From Apoda limacodes (Eukaryota > Arthropoda > Insecta > Lepidoptera > Limacodidae), in NCBI GenBank assembly GCA_946406115.1, contig OX291543.1, positions 24,640,815 to 24,704,814 of the forward strand: a DNA stretch of 64,000 bases, read 5' to 3'. A program made the position numbers and the translations under genes. The notes beneath the pieces are model-generated. The model was not told the DNA's origin. It worked only from the letters and a program-made list of their open reading frames with translations, and searched no databases. This document shows, piece after piece, positions 23,301 to 38,300 of the stretch (the stretch's first letter is position 1; the number at the start of each line of letters is the position of its first letter).

Positions 23301-26300
23301 AAGCGGAACCCTATTACTAAGACTTCGCTGTCCTTACTTATGAACGGAACCGATGAACCGTGTTAGTTACACAGGTGAAATTTTCACGGAAAATGTATTT
23401 CTGCCACTATAACAACAAATAGTAAAAACCAGAATAAAATAAATATTTACGGGGACTTCCATACAACAAACGTGTTTTTTTGCTCGATTTTGATAACAGC
23501 AACAGGTAGACGCTTAAGATAATCACAGAATATTTAGTTATATAGTCAGTTTAAAAATAAATCATTAAATTAAAATATAACCAAATATTTTAGGGGGGGC
23601 TCCCATACAAAAAACGTGATTTTTATGCCGTTTTTATATATAATGGTACGGAACCCTTCGTGCGCGAGTCCGACTCGCACTTGGCCGATTTTCTTCATTT
23701 ATTTTAACCAAGAAGTGGCATACATAAATAGGAACAAATAATTGTAGATTTACTAACAATGTGGACGTAAAAATACTATAAATAATTAAACAACGTCATA
23801 CACATTACGGTTATGATATGTAATTAACATAAACGTTTATACTTATCCTAATTAAAGTTTTAAGACTTATACTTTTTTTTAGGATATTAAAACCACCTTA
23901 TTTTAATTTAATGTGCTTTAAAACTTGATTAAAACTTCACTTATCATTTAACTGTACTCTGTTTCTGACTAGAACTTACCTTGCGATGCTGATTCTTAAG
24001 ATGTAAGATTGCTCGGCGCTGCGGGTGATAAAGTGACGCACTTCTGTACACAGCGCTCAGAAAAAACGCTAGTACAAGCACCCCTGTTATTGCTTGAAGT
24101 CCTAATCGCCAACCAAGCTTGCTAAAAATATATATATATGTTTTTTCTTTAAAGTTATTTCATTACCATAACAACATTATCTTTACCTTTCTTTAAATTC
24201 AGTTTAAAGAAACTTTAAACATAAATAAGAATGTAAAGTCTACATAGATAAATTGAAACGCTGGCATGATAGAGTGATGCACTTTTATACACAGCGCTAA
24301 GAAAAAACACTACTACAAGGACTTTCGTTAATCGCCAACCAATCTTACTACAAAAAGTATTAATCTCAAATTTTAATTTGCCAAATTGCAAGAAGGCATA
24401 CAGCTTGCCTGATGTCAAGTATCCTATGGACTTTTACAACACCAGGCGTATCGCTCATGTGTAACACATTAAAAATCTATTCCTTTGAAAATCTAATCAC
24501 TTCTTTCTTGAAAAACCCGATATACTCAGTTTCTTGAAATTATCTGTCCATGTTCTTGCAAATGCAATAACTTTAAACAAAAACTAAAATATCAAGTCTA
24601 CGCAGCTCAATATAGGCATTCATACTTATGTCTATGAGCAGAACAAATCCCCTAGTACATATGTCACTCAATCACTGCCGGGTATCATTGAAGGGTGTCT
24701 TACACTTTACACGAGAGATAAATGGGTCGGTCCGAATTTGTCTCCAAGGCAAGAAACGCCAATATCAACGAAGTCCATTCAGACAACTAATCCTCTCCAA
24801 CTCAAAAGATTTTCTAAGAATTGTCGTAGTCATTCTAAGATTTATTACGGCCCTAGGAGATTGGAATGGACACGGCAAGCTTTGCAAATATAAATACATA
24901 TAAAGTTTGTGAGTGAGTGTGTTTGTTACTCCTCCACGTAACAACAACTGAACTGATTTAGCTAAAATATGGATTTCAGAAAGCATAAAAAAAAATAAAA
25001 AACAACGGGTTGCACTCCGAGAGTGCCGGCAGAAGTGAAAACATACTCGCTATTGACTTCCCATCACTTCTTATCCATATTTATTTATTAAAAATAATAA
25101 CTTTTGTTTATTTACTTTTTGACGTTGTATATTTGACAGCTCAATCTGTCATAGAATTAAAATCCCATATCCAACCTCCCTGTACTACTCATAATCGCCA
25201 TATACTAAAAATAAAAACTAACCTAACGTAAATAAAGGTCACGTGTCCTAACGCGAGTGACATCTTACGAATTTTCGATCAGGACACGTGACATGACGCG
25301 AGTTTAACAGTTTTTACCCATCACAAAAAAAGTGCTCAGCGCCGCTAAAGAAGTTTTCACTTTAAAAATTTTAATGTTATAAAATTTATAATTTAATACC
25401 CCACGGCTTCCTTATACGCGACGCTAAATAGTGCTATGCCGACACCACCGCCAGTATGAGCCACTAGCTCTACGAATTGTCGACGCCGCCGAAAGTACGC
25501 GCCAAGGACCAATCCAGCTGCCTCACGCACCAGTCCGCAGCCAATACCAAGCACTATCCCTGTTAACAATATGGTATTCGAACAAAGATCACATTACGTA
25601 AGTAAAATGATAATTCTAAAAGTAGTAGGTAAATAATTTAAAAAGGTACATAAAAGTAAGGCTGGGTTGCACCAACTAACTTTGACGTTAAACAGACGTC
25701 TAAAATGGGGGACTGTATGAAAATTTGCATATTCAGCTATTTTTAAACTTATCCGGCCCATCAAAGTTCAGCAAACCACTTACTGGTTAACAATCTCCCA
25801 CTTGCTAACGTCAAAGTAAGTTGGTGCAACCTCGCCTAATAGTCAGTCTGATAAAGTAAGACATTGGTTTTGTAACTATGTACTTCCTAACAGTTTTTTA
25901 CACACATCACTTGCATGACATCAACTTCAAACCGTAATTCAGATCACATTTCTGGCAATAAGTACTTATTTTTACTTTTTAGTGCATCTTTTTTTTTAAG
26001 TTTTATTTTTTGCTTTCGAGTGATGAATTGCTTTTTTTTTCTCGTACACTAAAAGCATCCATACTTGTAACAAAAAATTTTACAACCATCAACATAAAAA
26101 GCGGGTTTTACCAGTTCAAAATTAACATCAATTACATCTTTTCTCCTTAAGTTTAAGTTTTAAATCAACTATATTATTATGGAACCACCTTCGAAACGTA
26201 GTCTTACGACTAAAAAAAAGAATATTTGAAATCGGTTCACTATTGACGCAGAAATCGGTGGACATAGAACCTCCTATTTTTTTGAAGTCGGTTAAAAATA

Positions 26301-29300
26301 ATGATAAGTTTTTTTTTTAGTTATGTCTTTATTTACATTTAATAATATACTAAAAATTATATATTAATACAATATCCACAACATTATATATTTATATATA
26401 TAACCAATAGGTATAAAAATAAAATCTTTAGAGAAAAAAGAGAATATATCATTAAAATTATATATTTTGTTCTATTTGTACGGCAATTCTTATAAGTCTA
26501 GGCTTGTCGTAGGTACCTTACCACATACCTCCTACAAATGTTTCAATGTCTTTTAACTTAAATTTTCTGACGTTTTCCGCATATTTTTGGTCAGTAGGTA
26601 CTCGAAAACTCTGAGGTACTAAAAAAACGTAATGTCTTTTGTACATCGATCTGATTTGACCTTTTTGCTTTACTTCAGACTTACTCGTTTTGGACATAAA
26701 TCTCATTTTATTGTCACCTATAATACAACGATACGGACAAGAATGTTATTTCACTGTGGCAAAATTAAGATTATACTTTTAGCGGTTACGAAAAGTTAAT
26801 CTACTGTGATAAGCAGACAGACAGACATCAAAGTTTAATCATTATGTTTCTTAATTTAAATTGTGAAACAAAAACTTCCAAAAAAAAAATCATTAGAGAA
26901 GCAATTTGTAATTTGTTTCAACTATAGTTTCACCGAAAAATGATCCATTGATTCAACAAGATGATTCGTGATGAATCTCTAGATTTCAGTATTGCTAAAG
27001 TTAATAAGAAAAACTCAGTAAAACAATAGGTAAAAGTCAAATGTACAGGAATCGTAAATGTATGTATAGCTGCAAATTCGCAACGATAGTTTGCTGAATT
27101 TCAAACGGCAAAGTTCTCTAAGAAATGTTCCAGTGACTTTTGCTCTAAAATAGGCGGAAACAATGAACAATAACGTTCGTTTCTACGACCAAGTTTGATT
27201 ATTAGAGAACCGAATATCAAGCAATCTGCAAAAGTCAATGTCCTAGATAGAAAACGATCTTGGACCACAAAATACTTTATTTCGTCATGGACACAATTTC
27301 GTATGCCGGATGAGAAAGGAAATAAAATGTAAGAAAATGCTACATTGTAGTAAAATCAACCCACTTATGTGACGTGTGATAAACTTGCTGTTTGTCAGCA
27401 ATATTAATTTTGCCATGGGGGATAGGTATATGTAATGGACAGTAGGATATCATCAAGGTAATAAAATTTTGATATTTACTATAGAGGTAAGGAGCATAAA
27501 TTTCAAAAATGATTAAGGTATTTTATAAACATTTTGTAAAGACCGATGGACAGGTGACCTTAAAAGGGTAGCCGGTAGAACCATGAAAGAGGCTTATGTT
27601 CAGCAGTGGACAAAAGTAGGCTGATATGTTAAAGGAAACATACTTAATGGATTTATCTAAATTATATTATACGCAATATAAATAAAATTACAAAAGATAA
27701 TTGCACGCCATTTGCCTACTACATACTACTACTTTGAATGACAAAAGCCTCGTTGGTAGGCGCCAATATGTATGACAATATTTATCAAAATAACTAAGTA
27801 GGTAGTTACTAGTGGAAAATTTTAATTTTCACATTTAAGGAACTATGGTGACTCATATTTAAGTTACAATGACTTTGCTTTGTTAATTGCTTCTGCAGAC
27901 CGACATAAATTAAGGCTTATGAAAATTGAAATTCCGCCATCTTGCAACCCGCAACATAACTTTAAACTTGCAAAATTAAACTTAAGACGCCAATTTAAAC
28001 CTTATAGGTTCAAAGTGATAAAATGTTTTATCACTTTGCATATTTGTCTCGCATTTGTATAGTATTTTTTCCTGTGTTGCTTTTTTAAGGTTAAAATGAA
28101 AGACAGTTACTTCGAAATAACAAGGTTATCCCATCAGAAATGACAGTACAATATCTAAAGGTATATAACTGCCGGATTAATGTAATATAATAAATTCTTT
28201 ATTGCACAAAAAATAATTAAAAGTAGTATTTACAGTTGATTAGTGAAATATCAATTGAGGCGGTCTTATAGCAATTTAGCGATTTCTTCCAGACAACCTT
28301 CGGGTAGAGGAGATCTAGTAGAATAAGATTTTAGAGTAATTGCAACTTGAAACATGAAAATAATGTAAATATAAATAAAAACAAACAAGTGTGTAATTAT
28401 AATAATATATATAAATAAGACATAATACACGTTAATACATATTAAACATAGTATGAAAAAAAAATTTTCATATACTTACATACTACTTACTACATAGACG
28501 TACACAAAATAAACTTAAACAAAATAGTATGTCTTGTTCGTAAAATAATAATTATGAATGCGACCTATAATAATTATAACCTGCGTTTAGAAGCAGTGTA
28601 AGCTTTGGGCTTGTCTGATACTGAGTGGTAAAGCATTCCATAGTTTTATAGATTTAACTGTAAGGGGATTGTTATAAAACTGAGAGGATTGTGAAGGAAT
28701 CTTTAGGAGTCAATTTGTAGAAGATCTAAGATATGGTAAAGAAGAGCCAAGAAATTCAAAGCAATGTTTTAGATAAGTCAGTGATGAAGGTATGAACAAA
28801 ACGGAATAAAGAAGAGAAAGAAGGTGTGTATTCGGCGTTAGCGAATAGAGAGCCACTTGACCTTAGAACGAAACTCTGATCCATGATCATATTTTCGTAA
28901 ACCAAATATGAACCGTAGAGATAAATTTTGAAGCTGCTGAAGTTTGTTTAACTGCTCGTCAGTAAGATTAGGAAAGCATGTCGCCATAGTCGAGAACCGG
29001 AAGGAGTAATGACTGTACAAACGCAATTTTGGTAGGAATTGGCAAGAAGTCTTCTTAAGGATTTTATAGAAGCGAACAATTTTCTGCTTATTTGCTTTAG
29101 CTGATGATGCCAGGATAACGTGCAACCGATGCTAATGCCTAGGTTTTTCACACATTCGCTGAAATGAACACAAACATTATTACACGTGGAGGGTAACTGT
29201 TGCCAATCAATTTTATTAATGAGTCTTGAGCTTCCTACTATGATAGCCTGTGTAACTTAGAGTTAAGAAATACAATATAAATAAATATACGTAAGTACAT

Positions 29301-32300
29301 TAAAATAAACTTTCTTCGTTTATGACTTCCTGAAGGTCTGTCTTTGAAGAATATATATTATTTATGATAATAATCATTCATGTTTTATTCGTATTTTCAT
29401 GGCAAAGATGTAGTTGAGATTTTCAATGGACTGAGTTGTGCCTAGATAACTCAATTGTTAGAGTACATACATACACAGTCTGTAAGGATTGTTGCAGGTT
29501 TAAAAACTGGCTCAAGGTTAATCTTTTGACTGCATATTTTCTTTAAAAAAATTATTTACATTATTAATTTAACTGACAAATAAGTATCGAGTTATATATA
29601 TACAAACATACAATCAAGGATTGCTTATTTACGTGTCTTTAATACAAGAATAGAAATTATAAATATGTATTTAATATAAAATTAACAAACCTAATTTTTA
29701 TTGCTGAAAGGACTGTTGGTTCTTCAACATTATAGGCTTTGTTCAGAGCCAGCTAAAGATCATAAAGGCTGATGCTTACCATAACTTAGGAGAGCCTGAT
29801 GCAGTTGAGTGGCAAAAGACGTGAATAGACAAGCGAGGGGTAGGAGTAGACCACCGAGGAGCGCTACCAGTCGTGGAGAGCGCCTGCGCTCTGCCACCAA
29901 GGCACCAGCTGCTCGCGACACCCCGACACATAGTGCTCCTGCCCATACTGTGTCCATAAAAAAAATACTCAATTAAATTCTTCATTAAAAAACTTGTTTT
30001 AATTAATTGAAAATTCTTGTTTAAATCAATCGTGACAGTTTTTATCTTACTTTTACATTTTTTCCTTTTTTTTAATTTTTTTTTTGCCTCAACTATTATA
30101 CGTCCCACTGCCTTGGAGAAGGAGTCTTAGGTCATCTCCTTTGAGAAGCAGACTTAGGCCACAGTCCACCATGCTGCTAGCCTAGTGCGAATTGGCAGAC
30201 ATTTGACGAACTGACTTGGCTTAAGGACTGCTATCATAATTTGACAATAGCCGGGACCCCTCCTAAGCCTTAAGAATTACTTATCATATATCATAAAATG
30301 TGCCACTAGGCAGTCATCCATTCGGGTACTGACCACGCCCGACGTTGCTTAGCGTCGCTTATCGTCACTTATCGCTTCCGATAGACAAATGCGACTGAAC
30401 CCCGAACTTCACATTTTTGTTAGTAATATCTTGCATCTGTTTGATATAAATGTGCCATAATTTTTTTTATTTGTATTATCAGTAGAGCAAACTTTACCAA
30501 TCTACCCAAAGACACAACCTTAGTAATTTAAACATAATTACACATAACAGCATTGTAAAGAAGTGTTTGGTCAAATGTGTTATTAATTTTTTGATACGTT
30601 GACTAAAGTCATTATATGTCATAAAATAAAAATAATGAGCATATTGTCTGATACAAAACAACTGTATCAACCTTAAATATAATACGTATTATAAAATAAC
30701 TTAAAAAAATTAACTTGTCTTAAAAACGTACGTTTTACACAGTTGTGCAGTACCCGAGTTTGAATAATAAGGTAAGTAAGGTAAAAGATATGGGTTCAGC
30801 TTATCCTGGTAGTTTATTCCATAGCAACTTTGTACTTATAAAAACTATAATATTCCTTTCCTTGTTTACCTTAAAAATGACACATTAAAGAAAGAGAGCA
30901 AAGAATATAAAAATATTTCTCACGCTAAAGACGTTGCAACAGACAAACTTACCATAGGCAACAGAAAGAAATTACTTGAGGTTACAAAGTTTTAAAAGCA
31001 TAATATCTGAATTGAAGGACTTGGGTCGCATTGAAAGCCTCAAAAGCTGATAAAGTTTAAATAAAATTGGTCTTGGGTGTGGAGTAAAGGTGAGCCCAAG
31101 ATGTAGAGGCCTTTTACGACAAATAATTTTCAGATAAAAATATTAAACAATAAATCAGAAATTATTTCAGGAAAATTTATAAAAGGTTAGTTAGGTATTT
31201 TAAATTGACAGTAGTTTCGAAATCTTCATTTTATTTATTTATGTAATCACAAGAATACATTTGTACAACCATACATTTTATATTATACTACATGCATACA
31301 TATTATTTACAGAAACAAAAATACGTTAAAATAAAAAAATAAACAATAAGTGCAGTGGTAGCTTTTTACGGAAAAGAATTGGTTCGCAATCAATTTGCAG
31401 CAGTTGAATCAGATTCCCTCTGATTTGAAGAAATTGAGAATACGCGAGTCTAGTAAGACTTTAACCCTTTATAGGGCAGAAGCGAAATTAGTATGGCGTC
31501 TGTAACCACACGACAAGGTTGACTTTAAAGCTCATATTTTGTATAAACTTACATTGGTTATCAACCTTATTGTTTAAATGAGTAGTACCTGAACGGGCAC
31601 AAGCAACAAAAGAAACCACCAAAGTGAAATCACTCACATGTCTTTGGTAGGGTGCAACATCTTGGTGGTCACGTTTGTGCCTTCTATCTCATTAGTAAAT
31701 AAATAAATACGTACGACTACGACGACGTACGACTTGGAGAAGTGACTGTGTCTCGTATTTTATTAAATAATTTAGTGGTAAAATGTGATATTTACGTGAT
31801 TCAAGGTAAGTAAATAAATAATTTAGTTATTTTTCTGCATTTTTGTATATAAATCATAATGACAAGTTTTATCTATAAAGTACAATAATGATTTAAACTC
31901 AACAGGCAGTAACAAACCGATTTTTTTGGTAGAATTTGAACAAGTGCATATTTCAGATTCTCATTTGTTTATTTTACGTATTTGGGGCTATTACAGTTAA
32001 CTTTTGCAAATACGAATTATCACTTTATGCCAAAAAACAGTTATTTTATATAGATATAATTGCACAATGATGATATTAGGTGCCAAAGTGTAGGTATGGG
32101 GGCCGGTAAGGTTTGTGCGGTAAGTATACATCATAACTGAATCATTACAGTAATTAATTTTCTGATTATTTTAGATGTCTACACGAGCATTAAATTTAGA
32201 AAAAATGCCCTACGATCAGCTCATTAGTTTGATCGAGGGCATAAATGACGACCAAGCTGAAAATTCAAATGTTCGGGGGGAACTCAGACACTGAGGATGA

Positions 32301-35300
32301 TCCACCTCGCAATGTCATACCACGGAGATGAGCAACTGGAGGACACTTTCATCACCATGCCATTGACTCACGTTCACATCATTCACCAGCACCAGTCATC
32401 AGTAATTCACCAATACCCATTACACCAGTTTGAGGTTGTTGATGGCCACACCAGGCTTGGATGTGATGTTTGCAAAGTTAGTCTCTGTGTAAGCTGTTAC
32501 AAGCCTTTTCATAACAATGGATGTAAAAAAGAGGGACCGCATAATTTTGATGTTTTTCGTTTAGTAAGTACGTAAATCGTGAGACTGATACAAGTTCCTA
32601 AAACTAAGACTGTTAGATAGTATCAAGATTTTTGATTTGTAAGATTTTTTATTTATAAGACTATTTGATTTAGAAGACTTTATTTCAAAAAGTTGTGATT
32701 CCTAAGACCAGAGGCCTAATTGATGTTATATAGGTAGGGAATAGATAGTGTATAAAAAGTTACTTGCAAATAGGCAGTTTTAGTTTGTCATATTAAGCGT
32801 CAGTTGTGATACCTATATTATTCAGAAGAGATTTTTTGTTAATTTGTGACACAAAGTAGTTATTACGTACACTTTGAATAATACCCAAATTTTTTTTATT
32901 AATAAAATTCCAAAAACATTGTTTTTTGAAGTAATACTCATTTGATTGTAATGGTTTTATTTACAAAATGTTTCCCTGAAAGGTCACGGTTTCAAATAAA
33001 ACCACCAAAATTTTTACTTAAATGGTCTTGGTTTCATACGTAACGACCCCACACAGACAAACCCGAATAAATTAGCTAGTGAATATTGCACTAATTCCAG
33101 TCCTTATGTACCCCTAAACCTATCCCGATACCAAAAATCCAAAATCAACCAAAAAAAATTCTGCCCTATAAAGGGTTTTAAGGTGGTGAGTGTTGGCATG
33201 AGTTTTAATCAGCTTATTATTAATTATAACATTACTTAAATTAAATTTGTTATGTTCTTATTTTATTTCTTTTCTAGGAACTTAAATTTAAGAAATTTTA
33301 TATTTCTTTTTTTTTATATATATATCTTTATGGAACAAAATAATCTTTGTTTTGTCTTGTTGTTTATTTATTGTTTATTAGTTAAAAAAAACAAAAAGAA
33401 AAATATTATAGTAATGATTAATTAACTACTATAAAATACTAAATAAAAAAAAATCAAAAATAGATATAAACTTAGGTAGGTAGAGTTCACATTACCGTTT
33501 AAGCTGAAATTATCTCATCGTATATTTTATTTTGAACACATTTTTCTTAAGAATTTAATTTATTAATAATAATTATTTTATTTTATTTCTGTCCTAAAAT
33601 ATCTAAACAACATATTCTAGTCAAAATTTCAGAAAAGGAATTAGAATATTGTTTGTCCCAATTAAGGGCGCCATTTTAACTTAAATAATAGCAACTTACT
33701 AGCATGATCGGCGGTTGGTCCCAGGTGCTTTAGGGCATAAACATGGAGTGCTCCGTAGGCTAGCTGTAGCCCAGTAGATAGGAGGTGCGCCAGAAACGCT
33801 GCGCCACACACAATCCACCTAAGATGTTATTGTTACTTTAATAAATTTAGTTTCCGTATCGTTTATCGTTTTATTTGTTGTTTATCACGTTAAAAATAAT
33901 TAGTTATGGCTGCGCCCTACTTGAATATGCAGATTTCTGCTCGTTTTTGAATCGATTCCACTGTCCTATTGCAAGAGTCAGACTGGAAAAATACCAATAA
34001 CGAATAATAACATGTCTTTTTACATTCTTTAACTGGTAAGTTACTGTATTTGTTTAAAGATATCTTTTAAAATTTCGTTAAAAAAAAATAACGGCCGAAC
34101 CTCTCGTTTTTCTATTTCTAATTCATAACTCCTTATCAACTAGTAGCGGGAACATAATTTATTTCATAACTCCTTATCAACTAGTAGCGGGAACATAATT
34201 TATTTCATAACTCCTTATCAACTAGTAGCGTGAACATAATTTATTTCATGAAATGTTACGTAACTATAAAGCTAGACAATGACTGTAATAGAATTTTTAT
34301 ATCTTATGTTATTTAACTGTAATTAATTATTCATAATTTACGCTAAGCTGAAGCCTATCTATAACATACTTTTACCACTGAAAAATGAACTCTATCTAAG
34401 ATTAACATTGTCGATTTCAGCTTAACGCCTACAAAGCAAATGTATATGCGCTTTGGGGGGCCTCTTAAAGCAATAACGCGTAGTTGCAGTATAAGAGGCA
34501 GCCGGATGGCTTGGTATTCGAGCTCCTGAAGTGTTGTGCAACCGCAATGTGCAACCCGAACTGAGTCAACTAGACCTGGGGCGGACCCCGGTGTGTAAAA
34601 AAAATCTTGTCGCGAGGCAGCCGATTGAAACAGCGGTTGCCTCTTTTATTTTTTAAGTTTTTAAAACCTACTACCACTAGGGTTTCGAAACCTAACAACG
34701 AAGCCTTTTAATCTGGAATTTGCTAATAATACCATTTCTAATACATAATCTTATTAAGTTTGTAGTTGACAGAGATGAATAGTGCTTCATTCCCCTCTTC
34801 AAACTTGGAATATTGTCATGAAAACCTACTTAGCTAAGACTGAATACGACGTGATAATGGCTCTTAATGAGTAAAATGACATAGTAGGTCCCTTGGAATT
34901 AATTTGCCAAATGTGCCCTTTATGAAGCTTAAATAGAACTCAACAGTGACATACATTTAAAAAGACCTTATTGTTTGTACGAAACAAAAGCTGAAATGTT
35001 AAATCAACTTTGTTATTAGGCTATTTTCCATTTTCTCTAACATTTAAAATTGTTCAGAAAATATTTATTATTATATCATATAAAGCCGATATTTTGTATG
35101 TTCTAATAAACATAATAGTCATATCAAATTAATTACATACAGTCCTATGTACTTATGAAGTTCTGAGAACCTGAAAGAAATTCAGTAGATAATCTTGAAA
35201 AGAATTTGTCTTTACACGTTGAACGCTGAACATAAAATGGCTGATGATCATTTGCGCCATGGGGGACACTGGTGGGCCACCCTGAATTTAACCGTTGAGG

Positions 35301-38300
35301 CCATTGGGTAAACCCGTGACCCGAGAGTGGTGTTTACTTCAAAAATCGATTACAAGCCACGGGGCACTAATATTGGCATAAACTGGTAAAGAAATGACCC
35401 GCAGGGCCCTGTAAAACAACCATAGCAGATAGGTGTTTAAATATTTCAAAAATATCAAAATTTATGATGATTTTCTTAGGCAATGTAAAGAAATCTTCGA
35501 CCAGAAGAATAAAATGCATATTTATAAATAAATGTAAAAAAAATTACAATAAGGTATTTTTAAGAAACATTAAATCCTTAGATTTTACGAGTAAAAAAAT
35601 TTATGAGTAGGTATGATGCTTTTGACCTTCCAATCTTCTCCTAAAGGGGTGGGGCGCGTATTCCATCAAACTAATTGAATGGCATGATTAGTTATTCAAA
35701 TTTCACACATGGTTCTTCCCCGTAGCCAAAAGTACAAAAATAATAAAAAAACATTTTAGTGGTGAATTTTATTGAAACAGGCAGGCACGGAGACGGTTTA
35801 TGGGAAATTGTTAGCAGTAAGTGGCTAGCAAGTGACTTATATCGCGTTTTTATATCACCAGGCCACGGAAGTCACCGTTGACCGATTTTAAACATCCTTA
35901 AGAAAATATTGTTAAAAATTGTTTTAGTTATAAATAAATTATAGTAATGATGCTTTCCACTCGGCCCGATCGGGCTTGTTAACAGCCGATCGGTGGGACG
36001 CTTGGCGTTCAACGTGTTATCATTTCGATTACAGAAAATTAACATTACTTCTTAAATATTGTTATTACATATTATTATTATTAAGAGGTAAAGTTAGTAA
36101 GTTTAGGTGTAGTATGTAATTTCTGAAACTACTCATGTTATTTCAAAAAATTTTCTACCAACATTTAAAATGGCCATTTAAGGTAAAAAAAAAGCTGTAA
36201 GTATGCAGTCGCGAGTCGAGTCTCGAAAAAAGCTAGTAGGTATTTTTTAGGATCAAAAGCATAGTAAACAATGTTTTTATTATTAACATAATTTTTGTCA
36301 AATTGTGTTTTAAAAGAGGATTCCAGCAAAATAGTGTGATAAAAGTATAAAAAACTAATTCATGGCGTGAAAAATATGAGAGTAAATCACTTGAGCTTAA
36401 CAGTTGACGCAAAAGTCGCGGCTCCTTTGAACAGTTAACTTAATCTTGAATAATAAATCAGAACATGCTCATATGAGGAATGTTCCTCAGTCACGAATGC
36501 CACGACAAAGCAATTTAAGATTTATAAAGTCAAGCGTAAATGGAGCTAAAGTTGTTTTGAGAATTTATGTCTGTTTAAGACATTATAGCATCATTTATAT
36601 TGCCCCTGTATAATCCTGACTTACCTACTTCCTATAAATAGTCAAAAATGGCAAAGAGCTACGTATTATTCTGCCCGTACCTGCTGTTCGACTCACCTAC
36701 TACTTTATAAATACTATGAAGGTAGTGACTTACTATATATGGGACATGTGTAAAGCCATCATAATACAGTGTATCAGCCCCTTATCGAACTCGTTATAAC
36801 TATCTCGATAACAAACATACACTATATGAATTCCATCCATACTAATATTATAAATGGGAAAGTGTATGTGTGTGTCTGTTTGTCCGTCTTCCACGGCAAA
36901 ACGGAGCTACGAATTGACGTGATTTTTTAAGTGGAGATAGTTGAAGGGATGGAGAGTAACACAGGATACTTTTTGTCTCTTTCTAACCCCCCACTTTTCT
37001 TAAATGGGGGGTGGAAGTTTGTATGAACATTCCGCAATTTTCAAGTTAGAAAGCTAAAAATTGGTATGCGGACTATTTGTGACTAACAAAAAAATCGTGC
37101 ATCATTTTTTTTTGGAAATCTGGCTCCAACCCCTTAATTAATATCATAAAGGCTATTTATTATTAAGGCTATTATAAAGGAAGGTTTGTGAATGAGTTTG
37201 TTTCTTCTTCACGCTCAAAGGGCTGAACCAACTTTAATGAAATTTAGTACGGAGTCAGGTGACACCCTGGATAAACATATATGCTACATCAGATATAGCT
37301 CGATAATTGAATTTAGCGCGGTTGGAACCGCGGGCACAGCTAGTTTTATATATGGTTGTAGGATCCGACTGTAAAATTATATAGATCTGATGCCGATAAT
37401 CAGATAGCGAATAAGGTTGTGAATTGTCCCCCAGAAGCAGTGTTGCAGCGATTGACTACCTACCTTAGTTTAACTACCTTAGTCACGCAAGATAAGGCTA
37501 AGTTCAGATGAAAGCGTGACAACACGCGTACAGTCTTACGCGCGTAAAAAACTCTAAATAAATACATTAGACCGTTTATTTACATGATCGCGCGTTCGAT
37601 TGTGGCTTCGCGCGATCGTCGCTGCTCCGTCGCCGGTATCTTGATGCGCGGGTATTGAGTTCCTTTATTTATATCAGTATTATCAGTATTAAGTATCGAC
37701 CTGTTCAGTTGATTTGCGCGACATGTGGCGTGCAAACGTACAGAGTAGCAAAAAATGGAGGACGATATATTTATTTTTCGATAAAATAAAAAAGACCAGG
37801 TTACAGCATTTTTACTGGTCCGTAAGTCATTATCAATAATGTTTTCTAAATAAATACTCAAATGTTGCTGTCGACATCTGGAAGTAATTAAAAAAAAATT
37901 ATGTCTTCTGAGTTCTGGATAAAGTGTAATATGTAAAATTAAAGGAGTTCTATCTTTTCAAATAGGATGTACCCAGTATCTTCTTTGTGCCCGTCGTTTT
38001 CTAAGCATCCGATATAAAATCCACATACAGATTGCCACGTCCACTTCCATTCTCGATCACTGATCTTACCCGGCTGCCGTGAGTTAGCCGCTTGTCATCT
38101 GAACTCTTGATGCGCGTCCACGCGCGGTTAGCGTGCGTCCATCTGAACTTAGCCTTAAAGTGGTTGGTGAAAATAGACTGACTACATAATGATGTAGGTT
38201 ATATCCAACCACTGGTTGCTCTTTTTAAAACTTTTAAAATTAAAACCGAGACTTTATACACGTTTAACAAACTATTCGTAATCTATACTTTTATACTAAT

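Noticed and set aside
32297..32575. Independent zinc-finger gene
   Set aside because: It lies inside TTAA-flanked inverted ends and matches the Cys-rich C-terminus of piggyBac transposases.
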